In this document: piece by piece, positions 25,501 through 40,500 of the stretch
Numbering within the stretch: the stretch's first letter is position 1
Layout: each line of letters begins with the position of its first letter
Source of the DNA: Sinohyriopsis cumingii
Lineage: Eukaryota > Mollusca > Bivalvia > Unionida > Unionidae
NCBI GenBank assembly: GCA_028554795.2
Contig: CM068826.1
Coordinates: 105,996,602 to 106,060,601 of the forward strand
Length of the DNA: 64,000 nt
Direction of reading: 5' to 3'
Position numbers and translations under genes: made by a program
Notes under the pieces: generated by a model
What the model was told of the DNA's origin: nothing
The model's input: only the letters and a program-made list of their open reading frames with translations
Databases searched by the model: none

Positions 25501-28500
25501 ATAGTCCATGTGACTCATCTCACCAACAGAAAAAATGATCTTCATAAAAGATATGCTCTGCCATGATGCGTTGATTAGAAAGAAAATGAAGCAATCACTA
25601 AATCTGAAAACAGTGGCTGTGACTCTTGATTAGCATCTAGATTACACCTTTTCCAGATCTAACAATACTAAGAAAACTGATATTTTCTTTATCATCATAG
25701 GAGCTATTCCACCCTCCCGCATTAATTATACTTTCATATGACATTCCCAGTAATTATAATGACATTCCAAGTAACTATAATGACATTCCAAGTAACTATA
25801 ATGACATTCCAAGTAATTATAATGACATTCCAAGTAACTATAATGACATTCCAAGTAATTATAATGACATTCCAAGTAACTATAATGATATTCCAAGTAA
25901 TTATAATGACATTCCCAGTAATTATAATGACATCGGTTTATCCATAGCCCTAAGACCCACAAGATTTTTGCCAGAAGGTCTGTGATGCTAAAATCATTTT
26001 ATGGGTTTATGCTGTACCCTCTACTAAAGGTATAAGCATGAGGTAAACAAAGTGGATAGTGTTGACACTTTACTAATAGAAAATGTGTCTGGATGGAGAG
26101 TCAAACACTAAGTCTCACTTGTTTGCTCCAAAATCTGTCATGTTCTACCTCTGGACCACACATTTTTTTTGGAAAAATTCCCTAATAAAAGCTATATGAA
26201 CAGAAAGTCTGGTTTAATATTGCAAGAGACAGTGGGGACTACATAAAAAGAAAATTTTAAAAAATTTCAACAAGTTATCATACATAAGACGTTTATCAAT
26301 CATATGCTTTTATTAGAGAGTGTTGGATCTATTTAGTTTCTGTAATATCTAGGAAATATCTTCCTAACTTGAACTAATACATGCATGGGTGAGTAAACGT
26401 CACTCTAATATATAAACATTAGGATTAGATTATTCTGAATTGAATATTATATTGTTATAAAGTCCTAGTTCGAGTCAGTCATCTGTCCAAATTGTATTGG
26501 ATAGTAATTGAATATTGGGGAATATTCAAAATCAATTGCACAACATAAAGACACATCTATCAGCTTTTATTATACATTCATAAAGGTATTATATTTAAGA
26601 CCCATTCAGGCAGATCAGCTTTAACATCAACTATGTATGTCCAAGATAGGAAGATCACACTGCCCCAGTGCTCTAAGCAGCATGGATATTACAGAACATA
26701 TCCATCCATTTTTCCCACACATCTTTACTCACTCTCTCGCTTAAGTCAAGCACATGTTTTTTGCATTTAAATACCATATCTACTGAAGTGTTATACCCTT
26801 GTGCTCATAGTTCTTCAATAGTCAAATAATGGAAGGTCGTGCATTTTCACCATCACATGTCCTGCTTGGCTGCCATTGGGGAGGGTAGTTGTGCAGAGGT
26901 CCTGGCCATTTCAGTCGAACTCCCGGCATCTAACTTTCTGCAGGGCCCAGTCTTCATTGCAATGAGTTCTTCATGGTTATTGTTATCAAAACCAGCCCCT
27001 GACCATTTTCAAGTACGCAAACTCCCAACATCTAACATTCTGCAGGGCCCAGTCTTCATTGCAATGAGTTCTACATGGTTAGTGTTATCAAAACCAGCCT
27101 CTGACCATTTTCAAGTATGCAAGCTCCCAGCATCTAACATTCTGCAGGGCCCAGTCTTCATTTTGATGAGCATTCCAATAATATTATGATCCAAAGCCAG
27201 ACTTGAATTGTCTACCATCTTACATTTATAACCTTTGTGTTACCACTAGCATTATGAAAAAGCCAGAATTTCATTTGAAACTTGTTCCATGCCATAGGCA
27301 TTATGCAAAAAAAAGCCTTTTACATTTGCTGTGTATCTAGTTATCATAAAACTTATTTCAATCTTAACATGTTTAAAAGAAGATGGTTGTTACTGTGTCA
27401 ATTTGAAAATTTCATGGTTATACTGACCACTGAATATCAGTATACAAGAGCTTAATGAGTGCAGTTTGATGATGTCACCAAATTTGAATATTCCTTGCAT
27501 ATTTAATCACTTGTACATCGACATTGCACATAAATGACAAATTAGCCATTCCTTGACAATTTGTAACAAATTTCCCAAACTCTTGTTAACTCATTAACCT
27601 CTGGCATCTTGTTTACATGTCTGGAGGTAGTAGCCTACTTCTTAGTACTGTAGCATCAAAGTCGTTTAAGATAAACTAATTTGGGTGGTGTTGTTGTTGT
27701 TGTAGGGTTTAACGCCATTTTTCAGCACACGATAGGCTATACATGGCGGCCAGTATTAATGATGGAGGAAGAACCCGGGAAAACCCCAGAAAGAACCATC
27801 AACCCACGAGAAGCTAAATTTGGGTGGTATTATAGAAAGATAAACAAATGTATCTATACGATGATACCGGATAATCTGGACTTTCTAGTTGCTCTACAAA
27901 ATACAGAGGATAAAATGGACCCAATTGTTTTCCACCCCAAATTCGCCCATGGTCAGAATCTAATTTTCTGTCTGGATTTTAAACTTTTTGACCTCATATG
28001 TAAGGCAGATCAGTCTGAGCTGCACACAGACAGGTGAACCTTTGCAAAAATGGAGGATAAGATTGGCATTTGGAATAAAAAGTGGTCTGCATACGAAAAG
28101 GATAGTCTGTTAAGCACAAAAAATACCCATTAGAACTGCAACTTTTACCCTTTTGCTCATCCTGAGTGAAATAGATTATGAAAACACTGTTTCTAACACA
28201 ACTAGGCATTAGGTTAACCAGAAATCTCTTAAGTTGATGTATTAGGATGTATTTAGAAAAAAAATATTGGATGTGTTTGTGCACTGGCACAATGACATTT
28301 GAATTAATGTTCATTCTGTTTTATTGTCTCTATTTTTTCATTCTGGAGACCCATTTGTTATAAAAGAAGAAACCAGTGCCTCTCTATTCATAATTGACAA
28401 GGAATAATACAAACTGGCATTGTCAGTCAGTGCTGTAACAAAGCCATACTATGCATGTTGGACAAGTGTCTCTCATGCCATATGCTTTGCAGTTATTGGA

Positions 28501-31500
28501 CTCTCACCATTTCACTTTATCTGTTAAAAAGCTCGTAAACTAGAATATTTTGGGTCAGTCATCAGTATAAGGAATAATTATATCCAATAGTTAATGAAAA
28601 TAAATCAAGATTATTCCCTACCCTATACATGCATGGATCAATTTGGATGCTGTCATTTTACATTCTTCACTATACACTGTAGCAGCATGAGGTTGTTACT
28701 AATGTATAAAATATTTGCGTGGCATTTATGTGAAAAAAATGATTAAGAAATATGTAGATTGCCCTCTTTGGGGTGATTCAGTCAGTGCTAAATATAAACA
28801 TAAGTAATAAGTTTCAATGAAAATAAATATAGGTGTAAGATGTAATCAATGGAAATTTACAGCTATACTTAATGGAAAAATATACAGCTATACTTAATGG
28901 AAATAATACAGCTGTATTTATTGGAAATATACAGCTGTACTTATTGGAAAAATATACAGCTATACTTAATGGAAATATGCATCTGTGCATGTTGGAAATG
29001 TGGAGATCATTTAACACTGTTGCAGAAATGAATCAAGGTTCATAGATGCTATCAGTGATAGTTTTGCTTGTTGTGCAACATTGTACAATTTAGATCTTGT
29101 TAGACATGTTTATAATTCATGAGAAAAGGTGCCACAATAGAGGAGAAAACCATTTGTTTTTTATGCTCTCCTTTATTATGGGCAGTTCTGGATATAAAAA
29201 CAACTGAAGGAAGATAGAAAGCTATATATCCGTTGGAGTTTCAGCTAGATCTGATTAGGGGGTGAAATTAGCTCTTACCCAACCTAGTCATTTAATTGTA
29301 AATTTGGATAAGGTTTCTTTTAAGCAGTTGATACTTTTGCAATTGAAATTCATTTTTTCAGAACCTATATAAGCATGTTAACTTTTATATATTTGTCTCC
29401 TTTAGTTGAAGAGAAATTTGGCAATAAAGATATGTTCTTGCAAGTTTTACAGTTGGCCATCCTCCATACCTTAAATCTTAGGAAACATCTGTTTACAGGT
29501 AAGTTAGCTTGTGTTCTTCAGAAGCTATGTTTATCTTTTAAATACTTGCATTTCTCTCATGCATATTTACTCTTCAGATAATCTTGAGAAAAATATTCTG
29601 ATATTAATAGCCCTTGATGGGTATTCTTTATTTATAGCTGCAAGAGATAACGATTATCATTATCAATCTGATTGCTTCATGTGTGCAATCCTGTCTCATG
29701 GTGAGGAGGGTGTTATATATGGAACAGACGACAAAACTGACCTTCAAAGTCTGCTCAGATTTTTCAAGGGGAATGCTTGTCCTGGCCTTGTAGGAAAGCC
29801 AAAGATCTTTTTCATTCAGGTACATTGTGTTCCCAATGGTAATACCAGCCATCTAATGATTTGGAAGAGTAGACAGTAGGTTTATGATAGGAGAAAACTT
29901 TCCAAAACAGATATTTGCCAGAAATGGAGTTGATGGGCTTATTAGCACATATCTGCTTATCATACATATTAGAATTGCAGGTTAAAATAATTGCACATTT
30001 CTTGAATAACTTATGGTTTCTGAAAAAGAAATTCTATATACACTGATAATACAAAGCTATTTCCAGTCTGAACTTTTGTAAACTTAAATTGTGAAATTCA
30101 CTTTGGAAATAAGCTTTAGTTTTTTTTAATGTAACTTTCTTAACTGTGATTCAAAATGATTCACAGTTTCAGATACTGAAAATTAATTTAACTGTAATCA
30201 TACTTGCTTGGCTCGTTGGCTAATTTATTATACTTTTGTTACCTACAATCATTGCATTTTGATATACTGTTGTAAGAAGTATATATAAGCATTTCATAGC
30301 ATTCATAAAATACATAATGTTTCTCCTTCAGATATATTCCCCAATCACATTATGTTAAGAATATTAGCCAGCTACCTCACGAATCCAGCCCTACTAAAAG
30401 ACGAAAATCTTCTTTTCCTGTATATTTCCATGAGATGAAGGGCAATAACTCTTGCCCGTAACCTCCCCTTGGCACCACCTGGTGTCGCTAGTTTTTAGCT
30501 TCACTGCTGTTCTGATCAGATCATACAGTTTGTCCTCCAATAATCCAAGTCATTTTGTGTTTGAATTCAACCATCCAATGTTCCCTTTGGATCTTTGTGT
30601 GGATCAATCATTTTGCTGCAGGTTGTATACTTTCAGTTTTTGCCAATTTTGTGTGATTTTGTCACCTTTTGGGATTTTATCCTTTTAAGACCATGTCACA
30701 CCATGTTTTGTTGACCTCTGCAAGGTCATTATTATGAGTTAGTGCGACTTTTACTTTTTTCGCTTGCTCCATTTGTAACGGAGTTGGTTTTAGCAAGTTA
30801 TTAATATGCTGCATTGTTAATGTATGATTTGTTTTCCATTCTTGTGTAGTTTTAGTAGAATGGTCAAATACTTGAAATGCATAAGTTCAAAGCATAGTCT
30901 ATAAGTTTTGAATGCAACACAGACTTTTTAAAATTCTTTGTTAGTAACAGAGAATATATTTATATTAGGGAGTTAATAACTTGATGAATTACTAATTTAT
31001 GTTTTGCTTTCTCTTCTTGCGTTGTTTCAGCAGAATTTTATTTAAATACTTTATATGCAACTTCAGGGCGTGGAGGTCTATCACGACTTGTGTTTTGTTT
31101 AGACTGAGTATACACTGTCTGTGATATGCATCATCTATAATACGTGGTCGGAGGAAGTTTGGGCTAACCAGGGTTCCCACGTTACCAGGAAATCGGCAAA
31201 AAGTCTGAAGAAATTATCACTTTTGCCCCGACCGTGAAAAGTCCTTGAATTTTGCAAATATTGATGAAAGTCTGGAAAAACTCAGGAATTTTCCTCCACA
31301 ACTTGACACCTGAAACAATTATGTAATTGAACTAATTATGAGTTACATTTGTGGAGTTCAAACCAGAATATTAGGAGGTTGTAGTATAGATCATGTGGGT
31401 GCTTGCCATAAACATATTTGTTGAGACAATCCGAATGCTTTGTGGATTAGATTTGTCTAGTAAACTTTTTGTTTCACACACAGTTCGATATCTGTATCTT

Positions 31501-34500
31501 TTTTTATATGGAAGGTATGAAAACCAGTCTAGCATCACAAGAGGAGAACATGGTGGCATTAAAGCATAGCTGCTTAACGGATGGGCTAGCAAACTTAAAC
31601 GTTGTTAAATCGAGTTATGTCTGCATAAAATCGATCTGAAAATTATTTATTTTCTCAGAGTATTAAAATCATTACGTCTTTAATCTGCTGAAAGACGACA
31701 AAACTAATGCATTGATGAAATTTGAGCTGTTATGAGTGATTTTGATTGTTAGTTGCATGAGCACACAGAATCTCACAACTGTCATTTTCAAATATTATAG
31801 AATTTTTTTAAAAATGAAAGTCGTATACTGGATGTAATAAAAATACAAAAATGAAAGAGTATAAAATTTTCTATATTTATTCCGAGCTCTACTACTCTGC
31901 TTGATGAATCAGACTGGCAAAGTTTCTTGTAGTTGTTCTCAAAAAAAAATATGTTGAGAATTATATGTTCTTTCTGGTTTTTATAATAAGTATCAGACTT
32001 TAATTTAATATAATTGAAATTTTGTACAACGACATTAAAAAGAAGTTTGTTGTTGATATCACGTGACTATTGGACTTCCAATATTGTTGTTTGAGAGTTG
32101 TGAAGTCATGTGACTATGAACACAAATGGCAAGTACCGGGTCAGGTTTCATCTATGCAGAGCCAGGCTCTTGGAGTGTCTGGTATCAGTGCTAGCCAGAC
32201 TATCTTCTATACCACCAGCTTTCAAGCTGACCATTCACTAGGCAATCTGGCCGGCAGATGCAGCAGTGCCAGACTTCTGTATGTTCGCTGCTTGTCCACA
32301 AGGGAGAGCTAGTGATGTTTTCAAAGGGATAGAATCGAGTCTTTATACCACCTGTTATGTCTTCCCCAGAGCTGTAAGTAAACCCAGATTGGGCCTCAGT
32401 ACATAGTGAGTGCAACAGAACTCTTTCAGATCCACCATTCTCACATCATACTCAGATCTGACCATGGAACAAACTGTAGTTTTAGATTTCAGTCCTCCAT
32501 TGAGGACATTTATAGGGTGTTGGCTATTTCAAAATCCCCTGAATAGATCTTGATGAAGAGGAAGAGATGCCATCCTTCTGATTCCTTCCCCAATCGGATA
32601 GACTTAAGGCAACAGAGGTGGAAAAATGTACTCCATACCAATCACATCCGGTCAGGGATGTCATGGCACCTTCTTTATTGTTGGATTTGGCCTCATTGGC
32701 ACCTTCAGGCTCAATAGAGACACCTGGCAATAGCCATGCTTGGGAGGCGATGGCCAGGATTGTTTAAATCATTGACCAGGGCTCACCATACCATGGCCAA
32801 TACTTTGACAGGTTCAGCCAATTTACTCCTGATACAATGTGTCACATGTCTGTGATCCACGTCTCTCAAACTTTGTCATACCCTCCCTTTCTGGACAACC
32901 CTGTTTGGGTCACCGCTGCTTTGGAGGAAGAATAGAGAAAGTTCGGAGGCAGGCAGCTCATGAACTGCCCCTCCACATTGCTGCTCAACCGACATCAGCA
33001 TTAGGAACCACTCAGCCCCCGAGAGTGTGAAGGGATGTTGAGCAGCCTCAGGACAGGCAGCCTTTTTAGTCACATGTGCACCAATATCAGTCCCTAGAAA
33101 GCAGTCATACAGAGCAGGTATTACATTACTTAAAAACCCTCCCAACCACCCCGCCATACAAGCATACTCATTAGTATCTTGCTCAACTAAAACCTGGCAA
33201 CACCTGGTGGTGCTATGGGGAGGTAATGTACAGGAGTTACTGCCCTTTATCTATTGGAAATAGACAGGAAAAGATAATTTTTGTCTTTTAATAGGGCTAT
33301 ATTCCCGAGGTACCAGGCTAATATTCCTATTGTAATGCGATTGGGTATGTATTCTCAGAGAAACATAATTTACATAAAAATTTGCCATATCTAGATCTTC
33401 ACAACAGATGTAGAAGTGAATTGATATTGGTTTAGTTTAGGAAAGTGGGTTAAAAATAGGATGTCTATAGCGAACAAAGTTTTCACATGTTTGTTGGCAT
33501 TTGAATTATTCTTTGTTTGTTGTTTCTTTTGTCTAGATGCTTAGAAAATGTTAGGAGGTTCAAATTATTGCTACTTGGTTGCTAGTAATATTTTTTGTGC
33601 TCAAAGAATTAAAGCTTTTCCAAAAAATGAAAGTATCGTAAAATTGAATCCAAAATTGTATTCTAAACCATTACAGAGTGTACATTTTTTCAGTCTAAGG
33701 AAATACTGCTGTTTACAACAAGTGGATGCATTTTCATTCCATTCCTTTAGGAAGTTTTGACGTCACCAAGTTTATGATGTTATAATGTGCATGATGTTAG
33801 AAACAACCTTAAGTTAATGTAGAATTGAACTAATTTTAGAAGATTCCTCATGACTCGTAAAAACTTTTCCTTTCTTACATTAAAGGTTTGAATTGGTTGG
33901 CTTTTTTATGACTAATTATAACCCATAATGAAACTATCCTGTTGAAAATGTTGAAAGAGACTGTTGACCACTTGTAGTGTGATGCAGTAGTTAGCAAATA
34001 CTCTTTTCACCCTTGGCACTAAATAACCCTCTTGTGCTTCCAGTCACATGATATCTAGTCTTTTATCATTTGTAAACTCTTTGATGTTTTGCTAAGAGAT
34101 GGATATGGAAGGCTGGATAACTGATTTCTTTACACCAGTATTGTGTTTAAACTGTGAAAGAAAAACAGTTGCCACAGATATGATGATTCTAGTGAATAAG
34201 TTGGTAAACCCAGATGAAATGAGAAAGTCAGATAGAAAATGAAACTGCCAACAAAGAATTAGATTCCACAATGGCAGATAAAATGAGAAACATTATCACA
34301 CCCTAAATTGCTTGAAAGCTAAAATTTAACAAAGGCTGATTATAATGTTGGAGGGACATAAAATTGTAGATTTTGACTTCATGTTCTGTTAGAGTGTGGT
34401 TGGAGGCATCACAGAAGAGAATCCCACATTAAAGGTGATTATTTATTAGGGTTTTCATGCAAATGAAATGTAAAATGTACTAGGTGAAAGATATTTCATT

Positions 34501-37500
34501 TAATGTGATTAGCCTACTATGTTTACACTTTTGGATCACTTATCAAATAAAGTGTGCCAATTTCTGTCACTTTTGTCAACCCTGACTGATACACTGCTGC
34601 TGTCACAAGTGCTAGGGATCCCCTTCACAGCAACCAGTAGATACTCCACCTTTTCTCACCCATGTAACAGAAAAAGCTTGCTTTGTTGCTAACCTTACTT
34701 TTCCCATCTCAGTCTGGTTGTCTCGGTCATGGTGTCCATGTGCTAGGCTCGACTTTATGAAGGGATGCAACCATTGTTGTCTTCTGCTTGTTTTGATAGA
34801 GTTGTTTTCCAGTCAAACAAATGCTGACACTTTCAAAACTTTACCTAAATAGTTTTTGGAGGAGCAAAACAAATAACAAGGAAGATTTTTCGGGCACCAG
34901 TTGTGGCAAGAAAACTTAACTAACTAAAGAAAAAAATGGCTATGAAAGTAAACTTGCCAGATATGGCTTCTGAACTCATTAAACACCCAAGTGTGAGAAA
35001 ATATCTCTGTCAGAAACTAATTCAAAACAATGTTACAGATACACAGGCTAAACACATCACTGGCCACAAAAATCCTAACTCTCTCAACAACTATCAAAGG
35101 CCTAATAACTTCCAGAAATGTGTTGTGTCAAATCTGCTTTCTTCTAACTATTAAACATCCACATGGCGCCCCAGTTGAATCAAAGAAGTACATGCAATCA
35201 GAAATGACAAATCATTCACTTACCATTCAGAAGGAATCATTCATCCATCCGCACTTTAATCCACAAGCAGATTTCTCAGCAGCTTATCTTTGCACTACTG
35301 TTATCAACACTTGCCATATTTCCAAGACAGAAAATATCAATTTTCCAACTTGAAAATTTAGCACGTGGTTATCCACTATGGACTGTGTTTGGAGGGTCTT
35401 TCATACACAGGGGTACATTTACAGTCAAATTCAGTTACAACACAAGTATATCACAAACAGTTTCACCTCCTCCAAAGAGGAGAGTTATATGTGATAATGA
35501 CACAGATCTCTAATTACCCATAAATAATCCAATGCAGGGTCACCCATGCTGTATTTGTCACGGCCTATGTACCCAGTATTATTTCATTATTTATCATAGA
35601 ACTTTTATAAATTAGATTTTATAAAATCTAAAAAGAATTACTTTTATAGTTAAAAGATCTCTGAAATGTTTTTATCAAAGACTGCCTAACCTTTTAATTG
35701 CCTCTATATCATCTGTATGCACAGAGTATATATTTAGTTTTAAGAAGGACATTGCTTACTGTTAATACAATCTGATTACAGGCATATCTGTATCACAGTG
35801 GTAAAGAAATTTTATTTTTTGGGTTGAAAAAACTATGTGGCTACAATTCCTGAAGATCATGTTTTTGAAACAACACTATGTCAGAGGGTTTGGGATTCTA
35901 AAATCATGTTTTTCATGCAGCACAGCTAGTAATGGCAGGTATGAAAATGCATCATTTGACATCTTGGGAAATATGTTCCTTTCTTTCAGTGTACTTACAT
36001 GTATGCATCATTTTACATCTTGGAAATGCCTTCCTTTCTGTCAGTGTGCTTGTATTTCAGCTTGTAGGGAGGTCATGACATTATAGTCACAACATTGTAA
36101 CAACCTTTAAATTGTACAAAAGAGTGACTTCCTGTCATGTCATATATTCATTGAATATTGTTATTTACTGTGTACACAGGATGTTTGGAAAGAAATTTTA
36201 ACAAAATATAGGACTTCTTATTAAAAGTTGAGAATTTCATGATGTTAATTCAAATTTCCACTACAATTCATCGTTTTTTCAGTTAAAACAAGCGATATTT
36301 TAATTTTGATTACAATTTTCTTCACATTCAACAATTTAGGTCTAATTTTGGGGGTATTTTCTAATAACAGAAAATGGGATCCATGCCTGACCCTTATTAT
36401 TAGTAGGTTCCCAAGTTATCAGGGCATGAATTATCAAAGGAGTGGATATATGGGAGTTTCTAAATTAAGATAGACTCTGGGTTAATGGAAGTTTGTAAAT
36501 TCAGATATACTTTGGATATATGGGTATTTCTGCAAAGAGTTAATATTTGATGACAACATGTAAATTTTGTCTACCTTGTTCAGGCTTGCCAGGGACAGAA
36601 GTTTGATGATGGAGTGGCACTTGATGTTGCAGATGCCAAGGGATTCATGCCAAAAGAAATAAGCATCAAAAAGATTCCCTCAGAAGCAGACTTCTTGATA
36701 GCTTATTCAGTTGTTCCAGGTAAATAGTGTGAAAATCCATTCTAATTTTTTTAAAGGCAGAAAGTCTCGTAAAAGCAAGAATATGATGTAGTATTCAGCT
36801 ATAATATACAGCTGAATTGGCAGTAGATTAGTATAATCTATTGTATGCAGTACTATCCCACACAAGGATTAGCATCTCTAGGTAAGAACAAGGCTTGCCA
36901 GCATCTGCCAACAAATTCTTATCCCAGGAATGGTACTTTCCTATCCAGTACTAATGCATATGAAAGCTTTTTTCTTCTTTGTTTTTAGGTGAATCATTGT
37001 TATCAGTAATACCATAGAAATGAATTTTCTGAAAAAGTCATTTTCTGTAGAACAAATTATGGTGAGCAAGGATATAGTGTCTATTAAGTTGGGAAAATTT
37101 ATTTTGAAAAATTGCAGACTGTCACACATACTTAGGAAAAGGGAGAAATTGTTATGTCAGTGGGCATACTTATTATGGGATAGATTTATACCACATGACT
37201 TTCTGTGTGTAGACCAGAATTCTTTTGAGCATCATCTGGTTTATCCACACGTTATGACATAGCACATATTTGTCATTGCTGCTCATAAACTATCTGAAGG
37301 ATTGCCGTGAAAGTATACATACACATTCATCCAAAGGCCTAGTTTATTCTTAATGAAAATGGTGCTGCTCAGACATCCAGTATCACCACCATAAGGGACA
37401 TCTTGAATATCTTTTTATCACTTCTTATCCTAAGTGAAAATGGTGTCAATCAGACATCCATTATAGCTGCCATGGAAGTTATTCTGAAAATCTTGTTATT

Positions 37501-40500
37501 GATACTCTTCCTAAATTAATTGCCAACTTTTTATGATATCTGGTTGGTCTTTATATAAAATCATGCCCCTTGGCCATCTTGAAAACCTTGTTATTGCAAC
37601 TCCACCTGAATGGATGGTCATATCAGTATGGTGTTTTCACCAAAGACTTTTTATGATGTTTAATTGGTCATAAATAAAAATGGTTCAAATTGGGCATCAA
37701 AGTATGGCTACAGCAGTAGCCTTCTTGAAAATCCTGTTGTCGCTGCTTCTCGAATGGAAAGTATCAGTATAGTATTTTCTTAGAAGACTTTTTTGACATC
37801 TAGCTACTCTTCCTGAATGGAGGGTCATATGGTAGGGTTTGAACAGGCAGACTTCTTATGGTGTCTAGTTTGCCCTATTTGAAAATGGTGCTCATCTGAC
37901 ATCTTGCAAATCTTGTTATTACTACTTACCAGAACAGAAAGATATATCAGCATGGAGTTTCACTAAAAGACTTATTATGATGTTGACTTGGTCATGAATG
38001 AAAATTGTGCTCAAATCAGACAGCCAATATGGCCACTGTGGCAGCCATCTTGATCATCTTAATAATACTACTCCTCAGTGGATGGCCATATTCACTTGTG
38101 GTTTTCACTGAAAGGCATCATTGATGTCTGTTGTGTCCTAAATGATTATTACTCAAAAATATCATTACTTTTAAAATTTCAATACTCAGCAGTTAAAAAG
38201 AAGAAATGATCTTGTTTTGAATTTCTGGAATTCTCTTCATTCAGTTAAGTGTCAATCCCTATGGGGGACTCTTTGTTTTGACCATTTTCTGTCTCTCCTG
38301 TGTCAGTTTCAAATCTGTAACTTTCAAACTTTATGGACGTAATTTGATAGCACTTTAACCATATATAGAGATTGACTAAAGCATCCATTGCAGTCAATAC
38401 ACAGTCCCAGGCTCAAACATCAGATCATCACAACAGAAATCACATGATGGGTGTATTTGGTGCCTTTATCAATACAGTTGCTTTTTCTTCTTTGAATACA
38501 TTACCTAATAATGATATAACATTCACTGTCTCACAAATCCAGCTCTCCCAACCTACAAAGACATTTGCAACATCTTTCAGCTTCTGTTAGCAACAGAAGT
38601 GTGAAAAGGACATCTGCATTCAAAAGTGGCAGGCAAACTTGAATGGTCTTCTCTTAGATAGAAGAGTTGATGCAAAATAAAGACCTAGGCATTCACAGCT
38701 TTTGTTTTCACAACTCCCATAAAATATAACCAGCATTTTACACACACTGTTTGTTTACACTGAAGTCCCAGCATCCTCTTTGTGCTTGGATCAGAAACCG
38801 TTTATGTCACCCACTAGTTGGTTCGTGGTTTACAACATTGTAGCAATTGGCTCGATGCTGAACTTGTTTCAGTGACTGTTTTTAAACAACTTAAACATAG
38901 CATTGACTCCATCCATGCCCAGGAGTCAGTCTCACAAATTTCTCATGTACTCTATATGTTAATTCAGCACCCACTCTCTGATCCATTAAGCTCTAGCTCA
39001 AGGAAAGAGGTGCATCCAACTTGCTAAAATACCATCTCAAGGCCATCTTCAGATTGAACCCTTTATCTTCCAAACTCTTTTTATATGGCCAGATATGGGA
39101 GGCCAGAAACAGGTTCCCTAAAGGTGGCGATCTATTACCAGCTTAGTAACCCAAAACATAACATGCATAGATAACATTCAGTTTTGACCCATCATCACTT
39201 CAGTGATCTTCTCACAAAATGATCACATGCCAGAGTTGTCTATTTCCAGTTACTCTGGCAGGGAAGGATGTTGAGGTGGTGGATTCTTCACCCTTCACCC
39301 CACAATGGTAGACACACTGCACCAGTAACCACTCATTTTCCTAAGTATATTCTTTTGTCTTGCAATTTGATTGGTCACAACACAACCCCACTGGGATCTT
39401 ACTCCATGAATTTTTAAAGATCTTAAAACTCACATCCACCTCTTCAGTCACCAGATTCAGCATGAATACCTTAAGGTTGATCCAGAGACAGACTCAAAGC
39501 ACTTATGCATTTGTTCTCAGTAACCATGAACCCTCTTGTCCTGTGCCATTGGTTTATGATGCCCACAGATCATCCTCCTGTCCTCAGTGGTGGTTGAAAT
39601 TTGGCCTATTAGACACAATGTTCGATGTTGCAGATTTTATGAAGTAGCATCTTATAAATGGTAGTACCTTCCCTGAGTCATGGTAGATATTTCCATGAAA
39701 GATGAACTGCCAGATATCATAATCTGCACAGATCCGATAACAATTAGACATGGTAACCACCAGCTGCCCTCCTTCCAAGTGACCAGGAGTGCTTCATGCA
39801 TAACATCTCCATGTGATGATGGCCATATAAAATGAATTTTGATTGTAACAGTAGGTGTTATCTGAATAGGACATTCTTATCATGTCATTTTGTACTACCA
39901 TTATGTATTTTAGAAGGCAAGAGAGAACCCAGTCCCCAGTCCTTTGTCTTCCCATTTGGGATTTTGATGTCGTCATTGACAAGTCCAAATTCAAGTCTAC
40001 CACATCCCAGGTGTGCTCAGGTTCATAGCAGACTCACTGTCCATATGGAATAAATTGATCCACACTGCATAGTCCTTTCATCCCTTCAGTTGAGTCTCTG
40101 CAAACTAGAGTTGTTCTTTGAAATGAGATGGAATGCCAAGCTCACTGCCCTCTTCTCAAGATCCAAACGTTTGGGTAGCTGTGACATTTTCCCTTGAATT
40201 GGAATAGGTTTGCTCCCATGACAGCATTGTCTTCATGCTGGCAGAATCAGCAGAAAATGTGGGTTTTCCATCTGAAAGAAAGTAGTTGAACCAGCCAACT
40301 CGTATCAAACAAGCCCACAGGAAGAAACATCTGTCAGAACAAGTAACAATTAAATATTTTTGCATAGGGGTGTAAGCAGAGCACATCTCTTCCTTAAAGT
40401 CTCAACAATACAGGTAACTAACTTCCTCCTATGCTCATCAAGGAGAAGAAGTTGGCTTCCAACACAATCAATGAGCTGCTGTTCCATAATCTTAGATACA

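Noticed and set aside
25726-25962. ORFs on both strands with HYNYLEC or MTFQVII repeats
   Set aside because: Translation of the 21-bp minisatellite only.
26839-27189. 116-codon ORF with repeated LQGPVFIAMSS
   Set aside because: Explained by the 102-bp tandem repeat (a multiple of three); no start or splice context and no domain.
32070-33157. Several short ORFs within the inverted-repeat segment
   Set aside because: Short, overlapping on both strands, with no transposase or other motif; they do not support a gene.
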